64,000 bases of DNA, from assembly GCA_036504535.1 (NCBI GenBank), contig DASXUY010000053.1:32828-96827 (forward strand), given 5' to 3'. A model generated the notes under the pieces. It was given only the letters and a program-made list of their open reading frames with translations. It was not told where the DNA came from and searched no databases. This document shows positions 17,544 to 25,655 of the stretch, one piece after another. The translations under genes were made by a program, and so were the position numbers. The stretch comes from JARLGU01 sp036504535. GTDB taxonomy: Bacteria; Armatimonadota; Armatimonadia; Armatimonadales; Capsulimonadaceae. Numbering within the stretch: the stretch's first letter is position 1; every line of letters starts with the position of its first letter.

Positions 17544-18217
17544 CGTGTATCCTCCAGTTTGTCGGCGGCTACGAATCGCACGTAGTCGCCGGGTACTAGG
17601 AGAGCGGCAGGTTCCCGAGCGGGGTCGTAAAGCTTGGCGTTCGTGCGGCCGATGATGTTCCAGCCGCCGGGCGTCGCAAATGGGTAGACGCCCGTTTGGT
17701 TTCCAGCGAGACCAACCGAGCCGGGCGGCACTGCTGTACGGGGTATGGCCCGCCGCTCTGTGGCAAGACGCGGGTTCAAGCCGCCGAGGTAGGGGAAGCC
17801 AGGGACGAAACCGAGCATGTAGACGAGATAGGCTTCGGACTCGTGTAGGCGTACGACATCCTCTTCGGTGAGGTTGCAGGACGTTGCAACTTCAGGCAGA
17901 TCTTCGCCAAACTCACCGCCGTAGACAACGGGAATTGCGATGGTGCGCGGCGGTGGTAGCTTTGCGGCAATGGAGCGGCGTTCGACCTCTTGCAGCCGGG
18001 CAACGAGTTGATCGAAGGAAACGGATAGCGGATCGTACATCACCGCAACGGTGGCATACGCTGGCACCCACTCGACGACACCGGGCAATGCGGATTTGGC
18101 GAGGGTGAGGCAGAACGCGCGTATGAGCCGGTTCACTGCCGGATCGGGCGTGCCAAATGGATTAGCGAACTCGATTCGCACCGCCCTATCGCCGAGTGGC
18201 TTGTACTGCGGGTTCAT
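17540..18217 (-). CDS. pxpB: 5-oxoprolinase subunit B (KipI/AHS1 family)
   Basis: A 225-aa protein starting MNPQYKPLGDRAVRIEF. It has the conserved AYLVYMLGFVPGFPYLGGL, PRTAVPPGSVGLAGNQTGVY and ATPGGWNIIGRT segments. It pairs with PxpC to form the ATP-using part of 5-oxoprolinase. In some bacteria the homologue KipI also inhibits a kinase, but the gene order here points to pyroglutamate metabolism. First gene of the operon; I see no obvious regulatory site in the 350 bp upstream apart from a dispersed repeat. Confidence 0.94.
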   Translation of the reverse strand: MNPQYKPLGDRAVRIEFANPFGTPDPAVNRLIRAFCLTLAKSALPGVVEWVPAYATVAVMYDPLSVSFDQLVARLQEVERRSIAAKLPPPRTIAIPVVYGGEFGEDLPEVATSCNLTEEDVVRLHESEAYLVYMLGFVPGFPYLGGLNPRLATERRAIPRTAVPPGSVGLAGNQTGVYPFATPGGWNIIGRTNAKLYDPAREPAALLVPGDYVRFVAADKLEDTR

Positions 18218-18342
18218 GGGCGTTATTTCGCGAACGCGGCACGGGTTACCTGCTTCGGGTGACGGTGGAGGGCTGCAGGGCCGTCGTGAAAGGGGCTGGT
18301 GAGCTCGAACACCGGGCTGGCCAAGTTCGCCGGGACTGAATT

Positions 18343-18376
18343 ACCGGCCTGACGCAGAACACCCCTACGGGGCTAA
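18343..18376 (-). repeat. Dispersed 34-nt hairpin repeat, copy 2
   Basis: ACCGGCCTGACGC begins this unit, which is the inverted counterpart of 1500-1533 and ends in CCCCTACGGGGCTAA. It lies in the intergenic region between divergent pxpB and the module-2 regulator. Confidence 0.6.
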
Positions 18377-18530
18377 GTTGGGCCCACACTTTGCGCTTAT
18401 GACTCTGGCTATGAAGGACAAGTTATCGCTTGCCACTTTCGTGAAGCGCACCCTGCAAGGAGCGGTGGGCAAAAAGGAAATGAAAGAAAACTCATCTGGC
18501 AAGACGACTATCGTCACCGAAAATAGGTGC

Positions 18531-18559
18531 TTTACATCCACCGATGGGTGTGATATACT
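18531..18559 (+). promoter_or_regulatory. Promoter of the module-2 regulator
   Basis: TTTACA (18531-18536), 17-bp spacer, TATACT (18554-18559). The predicted transcription start falls only about 9 nt before the ATG, so the mRNA may be almost leaderless. Confidence 0.65.
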
Positions 18560-18561
18560 AT

Positions 18562-18573
18562 GTCTATATAGAC
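18562..18573. promoter_or_regulatory. Palindromic operator GTCTATATAGAC
   Basis: A perfect 12-bp palindrome between the -10 box and the start codon of the module-2 regulator. TCTATATAGACT recurs at 23703-23714 directly after the -10 box of the module-2 pseudopilin promoter. A shared binding site for this GntR-type regulator is the simplest reading. Confidence 0.65.
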
Positions 18574-18574
18574 T

Positions 18575-19675
18575 ATGGTTACGGTCAAAGCAAGTTCATC
18601 ATCCAAATACCGCATCGTGCGCGACTCGCTTGAGCAGGCGATACGTGGCGGCGAGTTTATGCCGGGGGACCAGTTCCCCGCTGAGCAGATGCTTGCCACG
18701 CAGTTTGGCGTGTCGTACATGACTGCGCGTCGAGCAATTTGCGAGCTTGTGGAGGCTGATCTGCTTGAGCGTCGATCGCGGAACGGCACATTTGTGCGCG
18801 CTCATGGTTCCAAGCCGACTCAGACTACCGTACTCAATCTTATCACATTCGAATACGATTGCGCTGCGACTCGCGAGTTTCTACGGGAAGGTGTGAGGGG
18901 CGCAGAGAACAAGGGGTGGAGCGCCAACGTTGTTCGCCTTGCGAAGGGGCAGCAGGATCCGGCTGTGCGGGCTATTCGGAATGGCGGGTATTCGATTCTG
19001 ATGCTGCACGATATACCCACTACGAGCGCGCTTGCCGAGGCAATATTGGCCGCGCCTGAGAAGGTGATTGCGATGCAGTATCGGTGCACGCTGCCTGGGG
19101 TGTCGTCGATTTTGTACGACGAAGGACGAACCATCGATATCGCTGTGGATCACCTGAGGAGCTTTGGGCACCGAGACATTGCTCTTGCTGTGCAGGTGCC
19201 GACCGTGGAGACGAGCCAACTTCAGGTTGCGGCATTCCGGAGGCTGCTTGCCGCTGAGTTTGGTGTGGTCGGCGCTGACGAGCGCGTGATCGAGGTGGTG
19301 ACGCCACGGTACGAGTGTCCCAGTCAGCGCAGTTACGACGCGGTATCGCAGTATTTCCGTAAGCGTGGGGCTGACACGACGGCGTTGATCACGCTGGGCG
19401 ATGAAATCACGCTGGGCACCCTTCCCGCTTGTCGGGACGCGCGAAGGTCGGTGCCAGATGCAGTTTCCATTATCAACGTAGGCGATGCGCCGCTCATGGC
19501 ACTGGCAGAGCCTGCGATCACGTCAGTGGATGTCGATTTCGACCGTCAACTTCGAGTGGCTATGCAGATATTGGAGCGGCGGGCCTCTGTGCCCGAAGAC
19601 CCGGATCCTATTCACCTCGTTGAGCCGCGCCTGATCTCGCGGGACAGCGTCCGCAAGGTGTTAGTCAGGGCGTGA
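18575..19675 (+). CDS. GntR-HTH / LacI-type sensor transcriptional regulator (module 2)
   Basis: 366 aa. A GntR winged helix at about residues 10-78 shows FMPGDQFPAEQMLATQFGVS and ARRAICELVEADLLERRS. A substrate-binding-protein-like sensor domain follows at about 85-360 (GYSILMLHD, SILYDEGRTIDIAVDHLRSF, HRDIALAVQVP, ALITLGDEITLG). The ATG has no Shine-Dalgarno sequence; the space is taken by the palindrome at 18562-18573, which suggests a leaderless message and autorepression. It is followed by a GH42-like secreted enzyme and a pseudopilin whose promoter carries the same site. The HTH and sensor are diverged from the other two regulators in the window. Confidence 0.87.
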   Translation: MVTVKASSSSKYRIVRDSLEQAIRGGEFMPGDQFPAEQMLATQFGVSYMTARRAICELVEADLLERRSRNGTFVRAHGSKPTQTTVLNLITFEYDCAATREFLREGVRGAENKGWSANVVRLAKGQQDPAVRAIRNGGYSILMLHDIPTTSALAEAILAAPEKVIAMQYRCTLPGVSSILYDEGRTIDIAVDHLRSFGHRDIALAVQVPTVETSQLQVAAFRRLLAAEFGVVGADERVIEVVTPRYECPSQRSYDAVSQYFRKRGADTTALITLGDEITLGTLPACRDARRSVPDAVSIINVGDAPLMALAEPAITSVDVDFDRQLRVAMQILERRASVPEDPDPIHLVEPRLISRDSVRKVLVRA

Positions 19676-19803
19676 CGCGGGTGCGCGCAGTGGGTTGTGA
19701 CAATATTCGGATGAAACTCACCCTGACCAAGCTCAAACCGAGCCGTCTGAGGCGAGACACGGTTCGAGCTACACGTTGATTCAAAGCAAGGAGCAAAGTA
19801 TCG

Positions 19804-22800
19804 ATGAAGGTACATGTGAAAGTAGTTGGAAGAATAAGCCGTATATGGTTCATATCTGTTTGCCTTATTGCGACAATTGCCAGACTGAATGCACAGACTG
19901 TTCTTTCGAGCAGTGGTGGTTATAGCGGTGAGCAAGGTAAGAATGGCTGGAGTTATGCGGCGGTACTTTATTCGGGGGCAGATGATCTGGCCAAGAGCCA
20001 GAAGCCTCTCGTTTACAGCCCTAAGTCGGATTCGTGGGGGCTCGATGTGCCGGGCGGCGGCTACATCGATTTTATCAACAAGACCCAGCAGAAGATGACC
20101 GAGGGCGCGGCGTGGTTCTCGCTGCGGTACTGGACGGCCGACAAGGCGTATAAGGTGGTTAAGATCGCGTCCAAGCTGCACGCTACGGTCACTGTCACCG
20201 CGCAGCTCAAGTTCGTGGATGCGGCGACGCAGAAAACCCACGACCTCGTTGGAGGCGGGTCGGACAAGAGTGCAACGCAGGCGACACCACAGGATATTCC
20301 GCTTAACTACACGTTGAGGGATGTACAGGCTGGAGACCGGATTTATTTCTTGCTCCACAACTGGGGAAACGGGAGCACGGGGCACGGCGTGATGCAGACT
20401 TGGGATCAGGAGATATCGGTGAGCACCGAAGCGGGAGTTGCCGACCAACCTGCATGGCTGCAGGCGGCAAATCGGCCCGTTCCGCCGCTTCATGGCCGTG
20501 TGGGAAATGTGACGGCCTCGGGAAAGGCGCTGAAGATTGATACCACATGGAACCGCCTCTTTGCTGGCCGCATGTGGGTGGGCTTCTTGCAGGAAGGCGC
20601 GCTCTTCGGCGCGTCTGCCGTGACGCTCACACCATCGAGTACTCACACGCTTACGGTGAACCTGCCTACGAACCTCCCGGCGGGTCGCGTGATCGTGCAG
20701 TGTGTGCCACTTGGGCAACCTGTGGCTGGAACGGCGGATGCAATCTACGATGTCCCCGATGCGCAAGCGGCGGCGCACCCGGTGCCAGTGGCGTGGGGCG
20801 TCTATCGCGACCTCGACATGATGATGCATCCCTGGTCGGTGTCGCTAGCAGGCACGATGTCGTGGGACGGCGATGCGTTTGTGCCGGTTGGGGGCATGGT
20901 GAACTTCCCCACGTCGTGGATGACAAAAGCGGGCGACAACGACGGAGGGGCGATTGAGACGACATCGTATCCACGGCAGCGAGCGCGCTTGGAGCTGCTG
21001 AAGAGCTACGGGATACGCGACATCTACTTCAACGGATTTGGTTACCATTCCAATCCCAACGCTCTCGCCGCGACGGTTGCTATCGCGGAACAGGAAGGCA
21101 TGAGATACGGGATCGGTGTGGCAACGAATCCAGACCTTCTGGATATGGGGTACGCGGCGCAGTTCGACCCTATCGTTGTGGCGGCCAACGCTCCGAGCGC
21201 TGAGATACGAGTGCCGTGCGAAGTCGCCCATTTACGACCATCGCACCGATGCCTTTGGGCGCTGCTTTCGCCGGCGAATGGAGTGATAACGTCGGGGGCG
21301 GGAGTGCTTACGGTTGTGGACTCTGCGAAGGCAGCGAAACCTGGGCAGGCGGCTACGAAAGACCTCGTCCTGACTGCCAAGTTCCCGGCAACACACGCAG
21401 CTGGGAAATTGGTGTATCTTCCCGAACTCGTGATGAATGCGAGCGATCCGGACGCGTACTTCTCGGGCATCGATCTGCACATCTCGCGCCTCAAGCAAGT
21501 CTACGGGGCAGTGCCGCTTGGGGCAGGGATGCGGATGTGGGTGGATCCGTTTGGCAACGAGATGTTCGCGTTCGCGAATCAGGTGAGTTCGGCGAAGCAG
21601 TTTACGGACGGGTTCACGCAATGGCTTATCGCAAAGTACGGCAGCATCGAGAAGCTGAATGCGGCGTGGGCGTTCGCGGCCGCTAGTGCTCCGCGCGGTA
21701 TCGGCGACGTTGCTCGCCTTGTGCCGATGAACGCGTCCGCAGGCAGCGTCACGTGGATCGACAGCTCAACGGGGCGCACATATATTGGCGGCGACGCGAA
21801 ATCGGAAGGCCTGCGTGATCTTGCGCTTTTTCGGGGCCATGTGGGCGAGGAGATGCTGAATCGGGCATCGAACGCGCTTAAAGAGATCGCGAATGTGCCG
21901 GTGATTATCAAACACAACTGCTGGTTCAGCGATTGGTTCGTCAACAGCCACAAAACCGGCGGGTTTGATGGTCTTGGCTATGAGCCGTACTGCTACGGGG
22001 ACAGCCTGGCGTACCACAACTCGTTGGTGCCGTACGCGGAAGGGCTTGCATCGGCGCGTCGCCAGTGGACCATTGTCACGGAGACGTCGCCAGCGGCGTT
22101 CGACGGCCAGAAGGATTATGTCGGGTATATCGACCGGCTTCAGATGCTGGACGATTTCGATCAGCTTCTGAAGTTCGGCGCAAAGGGGATCTACACATTT
22201 GGGTTTGTTTTTGACCCGGGCAGCAATTTCCAGGTGACGGAGCTGATACGCGATCCGAAGCAGTTGGAGTGGTTGGCGACGTATTCGAAAACGCTGGCGG
22301 CTGCGCCGGGGCTGAACGATTATCAGCCAGAGGTGTACGGCTGGTATCCCACTTACCTGCGTGAACGGGATATCTTGAAGCCGAAGAGTAATGGCGTGTT
22401 TGGAGTCGAAGCGCCCGACTACGCAATGAGCGGCATGTATTTGGGAGTCGCGACACAGATCCGGATGGCGCCTGATGGCCGGTGGATAGTCCCTGCCTTC
22501 CTTGTTGACGCGGGGTGGAAGGGCCTGATCGCAGCCGCAGGATTGATGACGCCGGGCGAGAGCTCAGCGGTGAGTAAATTGGCAGGAGCGACACCGGTGT
22601 ATCGTGTTGGCGAGGCGAAGGGCGCTCCGCTGGATGGGTTCACCGCGACGGGGATTGGGGTCATATCCAAGTCGCCGGCATGGGCAACTCTGGACGAGTT
22701 CCGACGCGACGTTCTCGGATACCGTGTCTTTCAAACGAGCGACGTGAACGGGCAGACGCTGCCAGATGGCCGCGTGATGCTCTGGGTTTGTGCCGAACGG

Positions 22801-23622
22801 AAGTCGGCGACGGTGAAACTGCCCGCTGGTGCGACTGCGGTTAGTGTGGCAGGGAAGCAGGTGACGGTCACTGCGGCGGGCGACGGTAGCAGTTTGACGC
22901 TGACGCGTGAGCCGATGGTGAAGCAGACGGCGGACCTGCCGCAGACGCTGACGTTCGGCTACTGGTACCCGGACAACGGTCAGCCTGAGACGGCGATTAT
23001 TACCGGTGCAAGTGTGGAGCAAATCGTCGCTCTCAACGCTCCCGTATGGCATCGGTGGCTCCCGGATGGCGTCGGCGCGGATGCGGTGACGGCGTGGAAG
23101 GAAGCGGAGCAGCCGGATGCGACGACATTCGTCCAACCCCGTGTCGAAGGCTACACCCGTTACAGCGGCGATGCGGCGATCAGTATCAATACGCACTTTG
23201 ATCCCCCTGCCGGACAGAGCTATCACGCGGATTATACAGTCAAGGTGTCGGGGCCAGCTAGCGCGTTCTGGCTGCGCCGACAGGTCCAGACGTCGATGGA
23301 TGTGCAGGTGTGGATCGATGGACGCAACGTCGCGACGATTCCAGCGGGAGATGGCAAGCCTGTCAGCTCATTTGACTTGAGCGTCTGGAACGCAGGAACC
23401 GGCGGCAACGGTCTGAAGGTGGGCTGGTATTCGATAGCGCTACCAGCGGCGGTGTCGGCAGGGACGCATAAGGTGCGGTTGGTGGCGCTGCCCGGGAAGA
23501 AGGCGGCAGGTGCCGTCGATTCCAAGCTGCTGGGTGGGCAGGCGGAACAGCAAGCGGCGAAAGGCGCTTCGTCTCACGGGCTTCAGGTGCTCCAAATCGA
23601 TGCGCTTATGTTCGCCAAGTGA
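19804..23622 (+). CDS. Large secreted GH42-like glycoside hydrolase (module 2)
   Basis: A 1272-aa exported protein. The signal peptide (about 1-30) ends RLNAQ and AAGGAG precedes the ATG. The N-terminal ~300 residues are beta-rich. A TIM-barrel region of about 330-880 contains two candidate catalytic acids: the Glu of DPFGNEMFAFAN (acid/base position of clan GH-A) and the Glu of TIVTETSPAAF (nucleophile position). FTQWLIAKYGSIEKLNAAW after the first is typical of GH42 beta-galactosidases. The C-terminal ~300 residues are beta-sandwich modules, one resembling a carbohydrate-binding jelly-roll. It probably acts on a surface or extracellular polysaccharide; the substrate cannot be told from sequence. 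It is 128 bp downstream of the module-2 regulator and precedes a pseudopilin. Confidence 0.75.
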   Translation: MKVHVKVVGRISRIWFISVCLIATIARLNAQTVLSSSGGYSGEQGKNGWSYAAVLYSGADDLAKSQKPLVYSPKSDSWGLDVPGGGYIDFINKTQQKMTEGAAWFSLRYWTADKAYKVVKIASKLHATVTVTAQLKFVDAATQKTHDLVGGGSDKSATQATPQDIPLNYTLRDVQAGDRIYFLLHNWGNGSTGHGVMQTWDQEISVSTEAGVADQPAWLQAANRPVPPLHGRVGNVTASGKALKIDTTWNRLFAGRMWVGFLQEGALFGASAVTLTPSSTHTLTVNLPTNLPAGRVIVQCVPLGQPVAGTADAIYDVPDAQAAAHPVPVAWGVYRDLDMMMHPWSVSLAGTMSWDGDAFVPVGGMVNFPTSWMTKAGDNDGGAIETTSYPRQRARLELLKSYGIRDIYFNGFGYHSNPNALAATVAIAEQEGMRYGIGVATNPDLLDMGYAAQFDPIVVAANAPSAEIRVPCEVAHLRPSHRCLWALLSPANGVITSGAGVLTVVDSAKAAKPGQAATKDLVLTAKFPATHAAGKLVYLPELVMNASDPDAYFSGIDLHISRLKQVYGAVPLGAGMRMWVDPFGNEMFAFANQVSSAKQFTDGFTQWLIAKYGSIEKLNAAWAFAAASAPRGIGDVARLVPMNASAGSVTWIDSSTGRTYIGGDAKSEGLRDLALFRGHVGEEMLNRASNALKEIANVPVIIKHNCWFSDWFVNSHKTGGFDGLGYEPYCYGDSLAYHNSLVPYAEGLASARRQWTIVTETSPAAFDGQKDYVGYIDRLQMLDDFDQLLKFGAKGIYTFGFVFDPGSNFQVTELIRDPKQLEWLATYSKTLAAAPGLNDYQPEVYGWYPTYLRERDILKPKSNGVFGVEAPDYAMSGMYLGVATQIRMAPDGRWIVPAFLVDAGWKGLIAAAGLMTPGESSAVSKLAGATPVYRVGEAKGAPLDGFTATGIGVISKSPAWATLDEFRRDVLGYRVFQTSDVNGQTLPDGRVMLWVCAERKSATVKLPAGATAVSVAGKQVTVTAAGDGSSLTLTREPMVKQTADLPQTLTFGYWYPDNGQPETAIITGASVEQIVALNAPVWHRWLPDGVGADAVTAWKEAEQPDATTFVQPRVEGYTRYSGDAAISINTHFDPPAGQSYHADYTVKVSGPASAFWLRRQVQTSMDVQVWIDGRNVATIPAGDGKPVSSFDLSVWNAGTGGNGLKVGWYSIALPAAVSAGTHKVRLVALPGKKAAGAVDSKLLGGQAEQQAAKGASSHGLQVLQIDALMFAK

Positions 23623-23674
23623 TGGATCGGTATTCATATTGGAGAATGATTCCAATGTTTACTCGTTTGGGTTA

Positions 23675-23703
23675 TTGACAAAACAATCGAGCCGTGATAG
23701 ACT
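23675..23703 (+). promoter_or_regulatory. Promoter of the module-2 pseudopilin
   Basis: TTGACA (23675-23680), 17-bp spacer, TAGACT (23698-23703). The operator-like TCTATATAGACT follows immediately. Confidence 0.65.
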
Positions 23704-23714
23704 CTATATAGACT
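23703..23714. promoter_or_regulatory. Second copy of the TCTATATAGACT operator
   Basis: A 12-nt identity with 18563-18574 in front of the module-2 regulator, in the same position relative to the -10 box. A regulator bound here would block transcript initiation. Confidence 0.6.
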
Positions 23715-23880
23715 TACCCGTTGACTTGAAGCGGAGCATGCTCCTGGCAAATGGACCCACCATTTACCGGACGGCCCTCGGCGAGACAAGGGTCCGGCGT
23801 CATGCTGGTTCACGGCTTTCTTTGCGGTGAGGCTGATTACCGCATCAGGTCGATTTCTGAGACCTGTAAGGAGAATGACT

Positions 23881-24735
23881 ATGAAACGCGATGGTGGTTT
23901 TACTCTCATAGAATTGTTAGTTGTGATAGCAATTATCTCGATATTAGCAGCTATATTGTTTCCTGTGTTTGCCAAGGCTCGCGAGAAGGCCAGGCAGACA
24001 AGCTGCGCTTCGAATATGAAGCAACTCGGTATCGCTGAGCTGCAATATGTTCAGGACTACGACGAACTATATCCTGGGTCCAGCTTCTACGGGAACGGCT
24101 GGGCGTACCCTTTGTATCCCTACGTGAAATCGACGGGAGCTTTTGCATGTCCAGACGAGGCCGACGCCGCAGTGCAAAATGTCCCGGCGAACGCCTTTCT
24201 GGTATCGTACGCGTCAAACGCCAACGTGTCCTCGCCCACTGGCGTCGCTCCATCGGCTGGCTTGAGCTCGGCGAAGTTCGTATCGCCAGCGTGCACGGTC
24301 TTGCTCTACGAGGCTGGGATACGTTACTGGTACAACGGTAACTACACGGTTCCGACCACGCTTCCCCGACCGTCAACTGACGCGACTTGGTTTATCAACT
24401 ACGGCTCCATCAATCCAAATACTGGCGCAAGCGGCGACGCCAGCGTGGGCGGGTACGGCACGGAAGGTATAAACGATGCACCGATCGCAGTCTGGCGGCA
24501 CCAGCAGGATGGTGTCCGTGTGGGGCGCGACAACTTCCTCGCTGCTGACGGGCACGTGAAGTTCCTTGCTTGCGGCACGGCGTACAACGGTACGGGCGCT
24601 GCCAATGCGGTATCGATAGGGTGCTCACAGGCGACGGTCAGTACTGGACACTGCAATGGTTTCGTCGGAAACGCAGCAGCGGTTTCGCAGTTTGGGTCGT
24701 TGCCTCTGGCGATGACGTTTGAACCATCGATGTAG
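23881..24735 (+). CDS. Pseudopilin with H-X15-DG variant (module 2)
   Basis: 284 aa. A six-residue leader MKRDGG is cleaved before FTLIELLVVIAIISILAAI; the AKAREKARQTSC segment follows. The C-terminal motif is unusual: the His in WRHQQDG is 15 residues, not 9, before the ADGHVK, as if six residues were inserted. The ATG at 23881 has AAGGAG at a good distance; an in-frame ATG 54 nt upstream is less likely. Its own promoter and the operator at 23703 indicate control by the module-2 regulator. The probable role is as a fibre subunit linked to export or binding by the GH42-like enzyme encoded just upstream. Confidence 0.88.
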   Translation: MKRDGGFTLIELLVVIAIISILAAILFPVFAKAREKARQTSCASNMKQLGIAELQYVQDYDELYPGSSFYGNGWAYPLYPYVKSTGAFACPDEADAAVQNVPANAFLVSYASNANVSSPTGVAPSAGLSSAKFVSPACTVLLYEAGIRYWYNGNYTVPTTLPRPSTDATWFINYGSINPNTGASGDASVGGYGTEGINDAPIAVWRHQQDGVRVGRDNFLAADGHVKFLACGTAYNGTGAANAVSIGCSQATVSTGHCNGFVGNAAAVSQFGSLPLAMTFEPSM

Positions 24736-24777
24736 GTAACGAGACCGTTCAAGCGCGTCATTAATCTTAAACCAAAA

Positions 24778-24815
24778 GAGGCCGCAACATCTGCTCAAAG
24801 TGATGTTGCGGCCTC
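24778..24815. terminator. Bidirectional terminator
   Basis: A perfect 14-bp stem GAGGCCGCAACATC (24778-24791) / GATGTTGCGGCCTC (24802-24815). AAAA on the left serves as a U run for the minus-strand hemerythrin gene, and ATATTTG follows on the right for the plus-strand pseudopilin. It separates convergent genes. Confidence 0.88.
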
Positions 24816-24837
24816 ATATTTGTGTGCGAAACTGAAG

Positions 24838-25377
24838 CTAATTTAGTTCGCGGCTGATCCGTGCGAACAGGTAAGTGCGTTCAGTTTCGACGTGGTCTTC
24901 CATGCTGGTTTCGAACGATTTGAGATCGTCCATCAGCTGATTGTAGTTAGAGCTAGCGCCGTCGATTTTTGTGTAGCTGTCTGTCAGTTCACGTAGCGCA
25001 GCGAACACTTCCGTCGATTGGTTGTGCTCGGTTTGCAGCTGGTTAACGGGGCTGTTGACATGCTCTCGGTTATAGAGCGGGAGAGCGTTGCGCTGGTCGA
25101 GGATTTTGATCAGCGGGAAGACAATCTGCTCTTCGCGATCAATGTGGTCGATCAGGACATCGTCGAAGCCATCCACGATCTCGGTGATGCGCAGGAGGTC
25201 GGGTGACTGGGGGGTTTGGGATGCGCTTATCGTCGCGAGAAGTGACTGAACGCGGGCGAGGCTTGCGCGCAGATTAGCATGCTGCTCATCCACGAGATAG
25301 GTGATGACGTCGTTGACGCTAGCGTCGGCGAGGTTAGGAGTCTTCGTTGATCTCGTTTTAGGTTCGGTAGGTGTCAC
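24838..25377 (-). CDS. Hemerythrin-domain protein
   Basis: A 179-aa cytoplasmic four-helix protein. The di-iron ligands of the HHE fold are visible as EQHANLR, LIDHIDREEQIVFP, TEHNQSTEVF and EDHVETERTYLF. The pattern is closest to the RIC (YtfE/ScdA) branch, which repairs iron centres damaged by nitric oxide, but the N-terminal ScdA domain is absent. It could instead sense or store oxygen or NO. The start is GTG. A strong hairpin-terminator structure lies in its leader. Confidence 0.82.
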   Translation of the reverse strand: MTPTEPKTRSTKTPNLADASVNDVITYLVDEQHANLRASLARVQSLLATISASQTPQSPDLLRITEIVDGFDDVLIDHIDREEQIVFPLIKILDQRNALPLYNREHVNSPVNQLQTEHNQSTEVFAALRELTDSYTKIDGASSNYNQLMDDLKSFETSMEDHVETERTYLFARISRELN

Positions 25378-25455
25378 TGTGGTTTCCAGTCCCTTTCCTC
25401 GTGGTCGTCAGGCGTATCATCGTCGATTCACCAGTACGGGTGAGACAAAAAAACG

Positions 25456-25491
25456 CTCCCGTGAACACGGAGTGCGGCATGTTCACGGGAG
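25456..25491 (-). terminator. Terminator-like hairpin in the hemerythrin leader
   Basis: A perfect 12-bp stem CTCCCGTGAACA (25456-25467) / TGTTCACGGGAG (25480-25491). On the minus strand it is followed by CGTTTTTTT, a classic intrinsic terminator. It sits about 80 nt upstream of the hemerythrin start, and there is no minus-strand gene immediately upstream. It is therefore either a leader attenuator or the end of a small RNA. Confidence 0.7.
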
Positions 25492-25655
25492 TTACAGGTG
25501 AATTATAGGACATTCAGCTGTTGCCAGGTATCCGCATTACGACGGATTGTAAAAGGTGAGTGCTTTACAAGGTAGTTTCGGTGCTTGTTGTTTGTTCTGA
25601 AGGCGCGAAATCGAGCAGTAATCTGAGGGGTTTGTGGTGAATATACAACGTACGG

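Noticed and set aside
19612..20829. 405-codon minus-strand frame overlapping the start of the GH42-like gene
   Set aside because: Antisense shadow of the regulator and the secreted enzyme; His/Arg-rich and without motifs.
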